Part shown: one piece after another, positions 37,598-46,788 of the stretch
How positions within the stretch are numbered: the stretch's first letter is position 1
Layout of the letters: each line of letters opens with the position of its first letter
NCBI GenBank assembly: GCA_964059975.1
Contig: CAXKXX010000001.1
Coordinates: 1-64,000 of the forward strand
Direction: 5' to 3'
Length of the DNA: 64,000 nucleotides
From: CAXKXX01 sp964059975
GTDB taxonomy: Bacteria; Pseudomonadota; Gammaproteobacteria; Enterobacterales; Enterobacteriaceae
Notes under the pieces: model-generated
Told to the model about the DNA's origin: nothing
Database searches by the model: none
What the model saw: the letters and a program-made list of their open reading frames with translations, nothing else
Position numbers and translations under genes: made by a program

Positions 37598-37954
37598 GGT
37601 TTTCTTAATCTATAAAACTAAAAATTAATTATGGCAGATATCACCCCGCAGACCAAACTGATAAAGCATGGATGTTCTTTAAGAACACAGATGATAAAGC
37701 TAAATAATTTTATTACAGAGCATTGATTTTCATTTGAGTTTTTGGGAAAAATTTAAGAATTTCAATAATCTTAGAGTTGCATGTAATTCTGTTAAGTGAG
37801 AATTATTTTTACTATCTTATGAGTTACTGAGGCAACGCTCTTTTAATTGGTGCTTCTCTAAATTAGTTTTACTATGGTAAAATCATGCTATAGCTACCTA
37901 TCTCAGTCGATGTGCTATAATCATGTTTCATATTTCGAGATAAAAGTATTACTA

Positions 37955-37998
37955 ATTATTTGATCCGATAGCTCCATGGAGCTATCGGATCAAATAAT
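37955..37998. repeat. 44-bp perfect palindrome centred on CCATGG
   Basis: Left half ATTATTTGATCCGATAGCTC plus CA and its exact complement on the right: 22 bp per arm, no spacer. It holds two GATC sites. Such a repeat could form a cruciform or a hairpin in RNA; it is far from both flanking genes. Confidence 0.85.
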
Positions 37999-38113
37999 AT
38001 TAAAGCAAAGAAGAGAGATCCGGGATGGTACTACAAGGTACCCCAGACCATCGCTCCATAAAAGTACTCGTGTATTTCAGGGTATTTCATTTCGATATTA
38101 AATAGAACAATGG

Positions 38114-38140
38114 GGGGTCATTATTTTTTAGAATGACCCC
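38114..38140. terminator. hairpin GGGGTCATT/AATGACCCC
   Basis: Nine base pairs with a 9-nt loop containing T6. It lies 620 bp upstream of proC; probably a terminator left from a lost gene. Confidence 0.45.
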
Positions 38141-38760
38141 TCGGGTTACTCAGAGCTCAGTAAGCTGTCGTACGAGCGCAACAGATTACTGACCCCTGCG
38201 ACTTTCGAGCCCACTAGTAGCTACGGTGCAACGTTAGTCCATAAAATGTATAGATAATTGGCTCTTCTAAAAAAAGAAGGGTCACTCTAATATGCTTTAT
38301 CGAATAAAATCTTTCTGCTAACGGAATATCTTGTTTGATGCCAGACGCTATACGGGCCGAGCATCTCAGGGTGTTCGATCCTCAAAATTCATATGGGATC
38401 CGATAAGGCTTACGCTATTAATCTAAATACACACCAACAATAAGAAGACGAAGGCTGGACTCAGCGCGTATGAGTCCAGCGAGAGCGCTCACACCCAAAT
38501 TCATGATGCCAGATTTAATGCTCAGTAGTTTATTAGTCATACCGCTACCAAAAGTAATTAAATTACGAAAAATAGAGATTTTTATCTAGATAAAAATATT
38601 TTTTATCTCTAGAGTAATATCATAAGAAGATAAATATATCACCCGAAAAAATTATTGCTAAATGTAGCAACCAATATTATCGAAGACAGACTTTTAGCAC
38701 GCATTAATACCCTCGTTTTAATCGTGGGGGCAATGTAAACGTATAAACGAAGAGATATCT

Positions 38761-39585
38761 ATGCAGTATCGTAAGATTACTTTTATTGGTGCTGGAAACA
38801 TGGCCCAAGCAATTATTTCTGGCCTCGTAATGGGCGGCTATCCCGCCAAACTAATCTGTGTTTGCGCTCCTTCTACGAAGCACCGAGATAGATTGATGAC
38901 CAAACTAGGAATTATAAGTAGCGCAGATAATGTCACTAGTGCCCGTAAATCCGAAGTCATCGTACTTGCGGTTAAACCGCAAGTAATGATAGAAGTGTGT
39001 AGACCACTGAGGGAGCATGTCGACTTTACTCATAAGCTAGTTCTATCAATTGCTACTGGCATTCAAACGAGCTGCTTTTATCAACTCTTGAGTGAAAGGC
39101 TAAATTTAGTCCGTATTATGCCAAATATTCCGTCCTTAGTTGGAAAAGGAATGAGTGGCCTATATGCCCCGACTCAGGTGAGCGAAGAGAATCGTACATT
39201 CACCTCCGATTTAATGAATATAGTCGGAAAAGTATACTGGGTTGATAATGAAACTGATATTAATCATATAATCGCAGTATCCGGAAGCGCGCCAGCCTAT
39301 TTCTTTATATTTATGGAAGCGATTCAATTGGAAGCCATGCGCATGGGTTTTGATTGGAAAACTGCAAGAAATCTAGTTCAGCAGGTAGCCTCAGGTGCAA
39401 CCGCTTTATCGGAAGCCAATGCACATAAACCATTCTCTAGACTCTGTGATCGAGTGGCATCTAAAAATGGCGCTACTGATAAAGCTCTTCAGGTATTCAA
39501 AAGACAAAAACTTCAGGAAATGGTAGGAAAAGCTATGAGGGCAGCGGTGATGCGTGCACAAGAAATAGAGAATAACTTAAAATAA
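38761..39585 (+). CDS. proC: pyrroline-5-carboxylate reductase
   Basis: Final step of proline synthesis: NAD(P)H reduction of pyrroline-5-carboxylate. Seen: Rossmann motif FIGAGNMAQAII, VLAVKPQVM, RIMPNIPSLVGKGMSG, and the C-terminal dimer helices with VSGSAPAYFFIFMEA. 274 aa against 269 in E. coli. ATG 38761 has AAGAGA upstream. Position directly before yggT is typical of Yersinia/Serratia-like genomes and differs from E. coli. proA and proB are not in this window. Confidence 0.97.
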   Translation: MQYRKITFIGAGNMAQAIISGLVMGGYPAKLICVCAPSTKHRDRLMTKLGIISSADNVTSARKSEVIVLAVKPQVMIEVCRPLREHVDFTHKLVLSIATGIQTSCFYQLLSERLNLVRIMPNIPSLVGKGMSGLYAPTQVSEENRTFTSDLMNIVGKVYWVDNETDINHIIAVSGSAPAYFFIFMEAIQLEAMRMGFDWKTARNLVQQVASGATALSEANAHKPFSRLCDRVASKNGATDKALQVFKRQKLQEMVGKAMRAAVMRAQEIENNLK

Positions 39586-39614
39586 CATAATCTTAAATGA
39601 GAAGGGCGCGTAAC

Positions 39615-40169
39615 ATGCTAACACTGACTTTTTTGGTCAAAACTGTTACTGATTTTTACGTGATAATACTATTATTGCGCATTTGGATACAGTGTGCCGG
39701 GATTGATTTTTATAACCCTTTTTCACAGCTCATAGTCAAGATCACTCAAACGGTAGTTGCTCCTCTGCGGCGCATAATCCCTTCAATAGGTCTTATTGAA
39801 AGTCCGTCTTTGTTACTAGCTTTCCTCATAATGACTATAAGGTATCCGCTACTACTTTTAATTCAAGGCGGATCGACTCCGATAAACTTATATAACCTGT
39901 TATTTGGATTTGTCTCGTTAGTTAAAGCTTCCGGTTATTTAGTATTCTGGATGATGACTATGCGTGCCACCATGAGCTGGATTAGCCAGGGAGACAGCCC
40001 TATTGACTATGTAATACAGCGACTCACAGAACCTTTGGTGGCCCCGTTTCGTCGCATCATCCCCACGGGGGGCACTATTGATTTTTCATCTGTGGGAGTC
40101 ATCTTAACCTTATATCTCCTCAACTATTTGGGTATTGATCTATTTGGAGAACTCTGGTTTTTGTTATGA
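39615..40169 (+). CDS. yggT: YggT-family inner-membrane protein
   Basis: Small membrane protein with two YGGT repeats; function not settled, with osmotic tolerance suggested for E. coli. Seen: about four hydrophobic helices and the duplicated motif FYNPFSQLIVKITQ...PLRRIIPSIG and ISQGDSPIDYVIQRL...PFRRIIPTGG. 184 aa against 188. ATG 39615 has GAAGGG upstream; an ATG at 39597 is in frame but lacks homology. Follows proC after 29 bp, so likely one transcript. yggU and rdgB, next in E. coli, are gone. Confidence 0.93.
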   Translation: MLTLTFLVKTVTDFYVIILLLRIWIQCAGIDFYNPFSQLIVKITQTVVAPLRRIIPSIGLIESPSLLLAFLIMTIRYPLLLLIQGGSTPINLYNLLFGFVSLVKASGYLVFWMMTMRATMSWISQGDSPIDYVIQRLTEPLVAPFRRIIPTGGTIDFSSVGVILTLYLLNYLGIDLFGELWFLL

Positions 40170-40630
40170 TGCGAATCGTCTATTAGGCATAAGCGAATTA
40201 TTGGAGTAAGGTCTATTCTATAAAAAACACTTATTACGATCAGACTATAGATACGTATGAAAGCGCAGACAAACCTAATTACCAGAATCGCTACACTTAG
40301 AATATATACACTAATTAGGAGAGAAAATTAAATAAATACAAAAAATTAACTAAGTATCTACTGATGTGCAATACATGTAGAATACAATCAGGATGCTAGA
40401 CATAAAATAGTCGAATTATCCCACGCCAACTTCTACATAAAACTTGTCTAATATAAGAATAAATCACCGTAATCGCCACGAGAAATTTATGTAAAAATAA
40501 ATTTATCACGACGTAATCGTATGCTCACTAAAATTAAATGGTACCACCTGTCAATTAAGAAAAAGACCGAAAAAAGCACGCTTGTTACTCTCTGACACCG
40601 CTAGATACTTTATTATAGCTACTATGCACA
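40170..40630. other. spacer replacing yggU-rdgB
   Basis: 461 bp without a recognised gene, where E. coli has yggU and rdgB. A short AT-rich region precedes hemW; no Shine-Dalgarno is evident. Confidence 0.55.
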
Positions 40631-41767
40631 ATGCTTAAACTACCTTCTCTTAGCCTGTACATTCACATCCCATGGTGTATTCAGAAATGCCCATACTGCG
40701 ACTTTAACTCACATACTTTTAAAGGGGAGGCGCCTCACGCAGCGTATATTGATCACTTACTAGCTGATCTGGATTCCGATCTACCTATGGCAGATAATCG
40801 CGAAATCAGCACAATCTTTTTGGGAGGCGGGACCCCGAGTCTTTTGAGCGCCTCAGTAGTACAACTGCTACTCAATGGAATACGATCTCGCACATGCGTT
40901 TCCGACAATGCCGAGATAACCATGGAAGCCAATCCCGGCTCTTCTACTAAGATAGATCGTTTTATTGGGTACCAGAATGCTGGTATTAACCGTATTTCTC
41001 TCGGGGTCCAGACTTTTAATGATAAACAGTTAATTCGTCTAGGGCGTATTCATAGTGCAAAAGAGGCAAAATCCTCCGCGCATTTGATCAGTAATCTGGA
41101 CTTACGAAGCCTCAATTTTGATTTGATGCATGGTTTACCCAATCAGTTATTGAGCGAAGCTTTAAGTGACCTTCGTCAGGCGATCGCCTTCAACCCGCCA
41201 CACCTGTCATGGTATCAGCTAACTATTGAGCCTCACACCCTATTCAATGCGCGCCCTCCAGTATTACCGGACGAAGACGTGCTACTAAGCATCGCCGAGC
41301 GGGGCGATCAGCTATTAAAGGCCAACGGATATCATCAGTACGAGATCTCATCTTATTCTAAATCAGGTTATCAGTGTCAGCATAATCTTAATTATTGGCG
41401 TTTTGGAGATTACCTGGGAATCGGTTGCGGTGCCCATGGGAAAGTAACTTTTAGTGACGGCCGTATTTTACGCACGGAAAAAACTAGGCATCCCCGAGGG
41501 TTTATGCAGGGAAAATACAAGTATAAACAGTATGAAATAGCCCTGAAAGATCGACCATTTGAATTCTTTATGAACCGATTTCGCTTATTAGATCCTATAC
41601 CTCGCTCTGATTTTATCAATTACACTGGGATTTCGGAAAGCGTAATCCGTGAGCAATTAGATGCGGCTCTCTTCAAAGGCTACTTAAGCGAGAGACAAAA
41701 AAATTGGCAAATTACTCAAAAAGGTATACTTTTTCTAAACAACCTATTAGAGTTGTTCTTAGTATAG
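40631..41767 (+). CDS. hemW: radical SAM heme chaperone HemW
   Basis: Heme-binding radical SAM protein related to HemN; inserts heme into respiratory proteins rather than oxidising coproporphyrinogen. Seen: cluster cysteines C16-x3-C20-x2-C23 in WCIQKCPYCDF, FLGGGTPSLLS, EANPGS, and the HemW-type HNLNYWRFGDYLGIGCGAHG. 378 aa, equal to E. coli. ATG 40631 agrees with the family start. Former member of the yggS-proC-yggT-yggU-rdgB-hemW cluster. Looks intact. Confidence 0.96.
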   Translation: MLKLPSLSLYIHIPWCIQKCPYCDFNSHTFKGEAPHAAYIDHLLADLDSDLPMADNREISTIFLGGGTPSLLSASVVQLLLNGIRSRTCVSDNAEITMEANPGSSTKIDRFIGYQNAGINRISLGVQTFNDKQLIRLGRIHSAKEAKSSAHLISNLDLRSLNFDLMHGLPNQLLSEALSDLRQAIAFNPPHLSWYQLTIEPHTLFNARPPVLPDEDVLLSIAERGDQLLKANGYHQYEISSYSKSGYQCQHNLNYWRFGDYLGIGCGAHGKVTFSDGRILRTEKTRHPRGFMQGKYKYKQYEIALKDRPFEFFMNRFRLLDPIPRSDFINYTGISESVIREQLDAALFKGYLSERQKNWQITQKGILFLNNLLELFLV

Positions 41768-43498
41768 GCAACATAATTAAACGGGGCAGGCACTAAATTG
41801 ACCCCTACCTTTCCAAAATTTTAACGCTAACTCGATCAAGGATCGACGAATTTTATTTTTCAATAAAACCCATCAATGAGCGAGGCTTTCTTTATTTCTA
41901 CGATTTTATTTTTTATCCAAAAGATACTACGTGTAAGCCTTTAAAATTTTTATTGTAATAAATAAATATGAAGATAAGAGTTTAAAACTAAATAAAACTC
42001 GCTCGGTTATTATAATACTAGAATAGTAGTCGTCGTGGCTACGTCTGATAGCTAGCTCCTACGCATTAAAATCAACTCACGTAATCAATTAGAGCGCTGG
42101 CTTTGATAATAAAGGGTTGCAAGAATAGCGTAAATTAAAAAAGTTCATTGACTGATTTATTAGCGTAGATCTTCTTTTATGCTTAATATTAATTCTAAAA
42201 TCTACACCAGATATCATTATAAAAACTCTGACTTAGCCTACTATTCTATTTTTTTCAAGCGCACCCATTTTAATACCTGTGGGCCATTTCTCTATAATAT
42301 TTATTTATTATTATAATATGATATATATGCACCATAAAATAGTGATATTTTATGAGAAAGTCCTTAAGTCTCTGAGATATAAGGAAGCACTTCTTGGGAT
42401 GATAGTCCCCTGTATCTTAGGAAATTAGTAAAAGTATTTTTATTGATAAAAATCAAAAAATGATTTTTATGCACAATATAATGTCTAAGATAGATAATAG
42501 TTTTACTATAAACTAGTGGTAATAATTTATATTAATCAATTTTATAAAAACTGTTAAGATTAGACATAGCATGATTTTATTTAGCATGATAAAAATTTTT
42601 AGATGAACCTTCCGATAATCTTTGATAGAGACCGCTATATCTGCAACCGTAAAATAATAATATTATAAATCACTTATGTTAATTTTAATTTTTAAAAAAT
42701 AAAAGGGTTCTTTAAGTAATTACATTACAATGTGAGATTTTTAAAATTTTAAGAATATTAGTAGGACACAAAGTCTTATATAGGTTTAATTTTTTAAATT
42801 CTAAATAAATAATTTAATTAAAGTTCTTTATCGTAAGGCGAATAATTTTAGATGAAATTACGCCTTAACCGTTAGTCTAAAGAGCACGTCATATTTACCT
42901 TATCTGCACACTTTCGCTAAATTGTTAAAATTTAAACGTTTGTAACGATGTATATTTAAGTTTATTAGACTACGATATAATATCACGATCTTTTCCTCTA
43001 GCATTATTTGTCGACTAAATAGCATAGAATTACCGATATCCATAAGATAGGGACAGCGGACTGCGAGATTATCAAAGATCTCGGCCCCACTTATTTTATT
43101 ATAAACGATGCATATCTCGGCATTTTAATGTACCTTCAAGTATCGCGTATCATATTTTATATAAAAATAATAGATGATATATGGGTCTCGGCTTTATCTT
43201 TTTGAGACCATTAGTCTCGGTGCAGTCTCGGTGCATAAATATAGCTTCGTGCAAGGATCGAGAAGGTACAATTTTAGTCGGGTACTCTTCAATACAGGTG
43301 TTTTTCTAGATTACGTGAGCTGTTAAAATTTAAGAGTATATGTCTATTTTCAATACATATACTCTTAAATTGAATATGTGCCGCTGCCAAACCTCATGTC
43401 GTAAATTTTACAAATAAAGTAAAGCGCTTAAAGCGATTAGCTAGAATGAGAGTGATTGTTACCTGAGCTCGCTCGATACAGATACAAGATCAAAGATA
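41768..43498. other. 1.7-kb convergent gene desert
   Basis: hemW and lpd converge on this AT-rich region; no gene recognised. Contains an 11-bp tandem pair AGTCTCGGTGC (43213-43234) and the lpd-side hairpin at 43327-43371. Confidence 0.65.
43327..43371 (-). terminator. 17-bp perfect hairpin downstream of lpd
   Basis: AATTTAAGAGTATATGT pairs exactly with ACATATACTCTTAAATT, loop 11 nt. It begins 127 bp past the lpd stop. AT-rich stem ending in A/T tracts on both sides; a plausible bidirectional terminator. Confidence 0.55.
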
Positions 43499-44923
43499 CT
43501 ATTTCTTTTTAATTTTCAAGTTTAATAGGTCAGTGGCTCTACCTTCGTAGAGCTCTGCCGACAAGCCCACGGACTCATACAGTGTTGGATGAGCGTGAAT
43601 TGTTAGAGCGATATCTTCCGCGTCACAGCCCATTTCAATAGCCAGACCAATTTCGCCTAATAGCTCACCGCCATTAGTGCCGATCACTGCGCCTCCGAGG
43701 ATGCGCCGCGTTACTTTGTCAAAAACAAGTTTTGTCATACCATCTCCAGAATTGGCGATGATAGCACGACCGGATGCTGCCCACGGGAAAATGGCAGCCT
43801 CATAGCTAATATTCTTTGTTTTTGCTTCTTTTTCAGTCAGTCCTATCCATGCTACCTCAGGGTCGGTGTAAGCGATTGATGGAATCACTTTCGGATCGAA
43901 GTAGCTCTTTATTCCGCTAATAACTTCTGCAGCAACATGGCCTTCATGAATTCCTTTGTGCGCTAACATTGGCTGTCCAACAATATCTCCGACGGCAAAG
44001 ATGTGCGCTACATTAGTTCTTAGCTGCTTATCTACGTGGATAAAACCATGTTCGTTAACATCAACACCAGCTTTATCAATATCTAATAATTCTCCATTTG
44101 GAATACGGCCAATCGCAATTAATACTGCATCATAACACTGCGGTTTTCCTGGCGCATATTTCCCTTCCATGGTGACATATATTCCTTCTTCTTTAGCTTG
44201 TACGGTAGTCACTTTTGTTTCTAACAGTAAGTTAAAATTTTGGCTAATATGTTTTTTAAAAATTTTTACTATGTCTATGTCTACACCAGGAAGAACCTGA
44301 TCCAGCATTTCAACCAGGTCGATTTGTGCACCTAATGCGTGATACACAGTAGCCATTTCTAAGCCGATTATTCCCCCTCCCAAAACTAGAAGACGTCGTG
44401 GAATACTCTTCAGATTTAACGCGTCTGTAGAATCCCATACTCTTGAATCTTCGTGAGGAATAAATGGTAATTGAATTGGTCGTGAGCCCCCCGCAATAAT
44501 CGCATTATCGAAATGAATGATCGTAGAATCTTTTATACCTTCAACAACGAGGGTGTGGGGGTCGGTGAATTTTCCAAATCCTTTGACCACTTGTACGTTT
44601 CGAGCTTTAGACAAAGACGAGAGTCCTCCGCTTAGCTGACTAATCAGTTTTTCTTTCCAAAGTCGCACTTTTATAATGTCAATTTTCGGTTCACTAAACA
44701 TGATGCCATGGGAGGCTAGTGCATGGGCTTCTTTAATCACTTTAGCAAGATGTAAGAGTGCCTTAGAAGGAATGCACCCAACGTTTAAGCAGACGCCGCC
44801 TAGTCTAGATTGGCGTTCAACCAAAACAGTTTTAAGACCTAGATCAGCGCAACGAAAAGCTGCGGAATACCCCGCCGGTCCCGCTCCAACTACTACAACT
44901 TGAGTGTTAATTTTAGTACTCAT
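43499..44923 (-). CDS. lpd: dihydrolipoyl dehydrogenase (E3)
   Basis: Reoxidises dihydrolipoyl groups of pyruvate and 2-oxoglutarate dehydrogenases with NAD+. Seen: FAD motif VVVGAGPAGYSAAFRC, redox disulfide Cys45-Cys50 in GGVCLNVGC, NAD motif LVLGGGIIGLEMA, AVGDIVGQPMLAHKG and the His445-Glu450 pair in HAHPTLYES. 474 aa, same as E. coli. ATG 44923 has GAGGT upstream. A 278-bp gap with a hairpin separates it from aceF, as in E. coli where lpd also has its own promoter. Confidence 0.98.
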   Translation of the reverse strand: MSTKINTQVVVVGAGPAGYSAAFRCADLGLKTVLVERQSRLGGVCLNVGCIPSKALLHLAKVIKEAHALASHGIMFSEPKIDIIKVRLWKEKLISQLSGGLSSLSKARNVQVVKGFGKFTDPHTLVVEGIKDSTIIHFDNAIIAGGSRPIQLPFIPHEDSRVWDSTDALNLKSIPRRLLVLGGGIIGLEMATVYHALGAQIDLVEMLDQVLPGVDIDIVKIFKKHISQNFNLLLETKVTTVQAKEEGIYVTMEGKYAPGKPQCYDAVLIAIGRIPNGELLDIDKAGVDVNEHGFIHVDKQLRTNVAHIFAVGDIVGQPMLAHKGIHEGHVAAEVISGIKSYFDPKVIPSIAYTDPEVAWIGLTEKEAKTKNISYEAAIFPWAASGRAIIANSGDGMTKLVFDKVTRRILGGAVIGTNGGELLGEIGLAIEMGCDAEDIALTIHAHPTLYESVGLSAELYEGRATDLLNLKIKKK

Positions 44924-45170
44924 TATAACCTCGTAGTTAATTTCTTTTTTGGGATCAGCGTCAATATCCCCTTAAGTTTTACTTTCTATTGTTACTCTCT
45001 TTAAGAGTTTATTTCATTTTTATAATTTATATCAATTATTTAAGAGGAGGGCACTCTTCATATGTCTACTACTTTCAGTTCATCGGGTATGCTATTAGGT
45101 GAACTGCGTAGCACTTTATATGTACTTGGATTCTTAAAAACGAATCAGCTAAGCGAGATGCTAATAGATT

Positions 45171-45198
45171 CCACCACGTACCCCTAGATACGTGGTGG
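45171..45198 (-). terminator. aceF-lpd intergenic hairpin
   Basis: CCACCACGTA (45171-45180) pairs with TACGTGGTGG (45189-45198), loop CCCCTAGA. It starts 3 bp after the aceF stop. In E. coli aceEF transcripts partly end before lpd, so a conserved attenuating terminator is plausible. Confidence 0.6.
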
Positions 45199-45201
45199 TG
45201 A

Positions 45202-46773
45202 TTACATCACTAAATAGCGGATATCCGACAGTATATTACTGATAATTTTAATAAAGTATGCACCATCTGCGCCGTCGATTACACGGTGATCGAAGGAAAG
45301 CGATATTGGCATCATTAGGCGCGGTATAAACTCTTTACCATTCCAGAATGGCTCTATATCAGATTTAGAGACGCCTAAAATAGCCACTTCTGGAGCATTG
45401 ACAATTGGCGAAAAGTACGTAGTTCCAATCCCACCTAGACTGGAAATTGTAAAGCATCCCCCTTGCATTTCAGAAGCACTTAAAGCACTTCCACGCGCCT
45501 TTTTAGCGATCACGAATAGTTCACGTGAAAGCTCAGTAATACTTTTTTTATTCACATCCTTGAATACAGGCACAACTAATCCGTTTGATGTATTAACTGC
45601 CACTCCAATATTGATGTATTTTTTTAAAGTCAGTCTTTGACCATCTTCCGATATTGAACTATTAAAATTTGGCATTTTCTGTAAGGCGACCCCAACGGCC
45701 TTCATAATAAAGGCCGTTGGGGTGAGCTTCAGATCTAGATTACGTGTGACTGCATCGTGATTTTGTTGTTTGCGGAATGCTTCTAGATCGGTGATGTCCA
45801 CTTTATCAAAGTGAGTCACATGTGGAATTGTTAACCAATTTCTGCTTAAATTGGCACCAGAAATTTTCTGTATGCGCCCAATATCAATTTCTTCAATATC
45901 ACCAAATTTTTTAAAGTCTACTTTCGGCCATGAACGCATGTTCCCTGATATCTCAGAGTTTTTCATACTTTTTGAGTCTTGTGCTAAACTTTTTAAATAA
46001 GCTTGAACGTCTTCGCGTAAGATGCGGTCTTTACGACCAGAGCCCTTAATCTTAAGTAGGTTAACGTCAAGTTCGCGTGCTAGACGGCGGACAACTGGGC
46101 TTGCGTGTACATAAGCGACATTTTTGCTAAATTTATCTTTGCTATCGTCGTGTGCAAATTTTTTAATGGATTTTTTGTTCAAGGTTTTGGAAAAAGCTAG
46201 CGAGACTTCAGCACTTTTATTACATTCTAGAGACTCGTAGGTCTCCTCATCGACAGAAAAAAGTATGATCAATGAGGCTATTTTCAGTTTATGATCAGAT
46301 TTAATAAGAATCTCTTTTAACTTATCGGAAGACGGTATGGGTACTTCTATCGAAACTTGTTCTCTTTTAGTGGTAATAAGTGTCTGATTAGTTATTACTT
46401 TTTCACCTATCTTCACTATAATGTCAGTCACTCCATCATCGCATTCATCGGCATCTAAGGATTCAGTACATTTAGAAGAAGCATCCGGAGCATTTTGATC
46501 CCAGTCTTTTCCTGATTTTCGCGTATCTGTCTCATTAGTAAGATTGGTTTCGAAAATCATTATCAATTTTCCAGTTTCAATTTTATCGCCAACTCCCACT
46601 TTAATTTCTTTCACTACGCCTGCTTGAGGAGATGGGATCTCCATGGAGGCTTTATCGCCTTCTACGGTAACCAGAGATTGCTCAACCTCAACTTTATCGC
46701 CAGTCTTAACCATAATCTCGGTGATCTCGACTTCATCTACACCGATGTCCGGTACCTTAATTTCGATAAACAT
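45202..46773 (-). CDS. aceF: dihydrolipoyl acetyltransferase (E2), one intact lipoyl domain
   Basis: Core of pyruvate dehydrogenase; moves acetyl groups to CoA. Seen: lipoyl domain 1 (about 1-75) with lipoyl lysine Lys41 in VEGDKASMEIP; a second lipoyl-like domain (about 110-173) where the same position is Gln139 (TTKREQVSIEVP) and the N-terminal VPDIG strand is missing; E1/E3-binding domain (about 219-260, HASPVVRRLAREL); catalytic domain with His496 and Asp500 in DHRVIDGADG. 523 aa against 630 with three lipoyl domains in E. coli. Linkers are Ser/Lys/Asp-rich, not Ala/Pro. Frame is intact; 15 bp after aceE. Confidence 0.97.
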   Translation of the reverse strand: MFIEIKVPDIGVDEVEITEIMVKTGDKVEVEQSLVTVEGDKASMEIPSPQAGVVKEIKVGVGDKIETGKLIMIFETNLTNETDTRKSGKDWDQNAPDASSKCTESLDADECDDGVTDIIVKIGEKVITNQTLITTKREQVSIEVPIPSSDKLKEILIKSDHKLKIASLIILFSVDEETYESLECNKSAEVSLAFSKTLNKKSIKKFAHDDSKDKFSKNVAYVHASPVVRRLARELDVNLLKIKGSGRKDRILREDVQAYLKSLAQDSKSMKNSEISGNMRSWPKVDFKKFGDIEEIDIGRIQKISGANLSRNWLTIPHVTHFDKVDITDLEAFRKQQNHDAVTRNLDLKLTPTAFIMKAVGVALQKMPNFNSSISEDGQRLTLKKYINIGVAVNTSNGLVVPVFKDVNKKSITELSRELFVIAKKARGSALSASEMQGGCFTISSLGGIGTTYFSPIVNAPEVAILGVSKSDIEPFWNGKEFIPRLMMPISLSFDHRVIDGADGAYFIKIISNILSDIRYLVM

Positions 46774-46788
46774 TATTTCGTCCCTCTT

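Larger units (their letters stand above)
37598..38760. other. divergent spacer between queE and proC
   Basis: 1.2 kb without a recognised gene; yggS, usual neighbour of proC-yggT, is not seen. Contains a 44-bp loop-free palindrome (37955-37998), a GGTAC/GTACC pair (38036-38050) and a G4/C4 hairpin (38114-38140). Confidence 0.6.
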
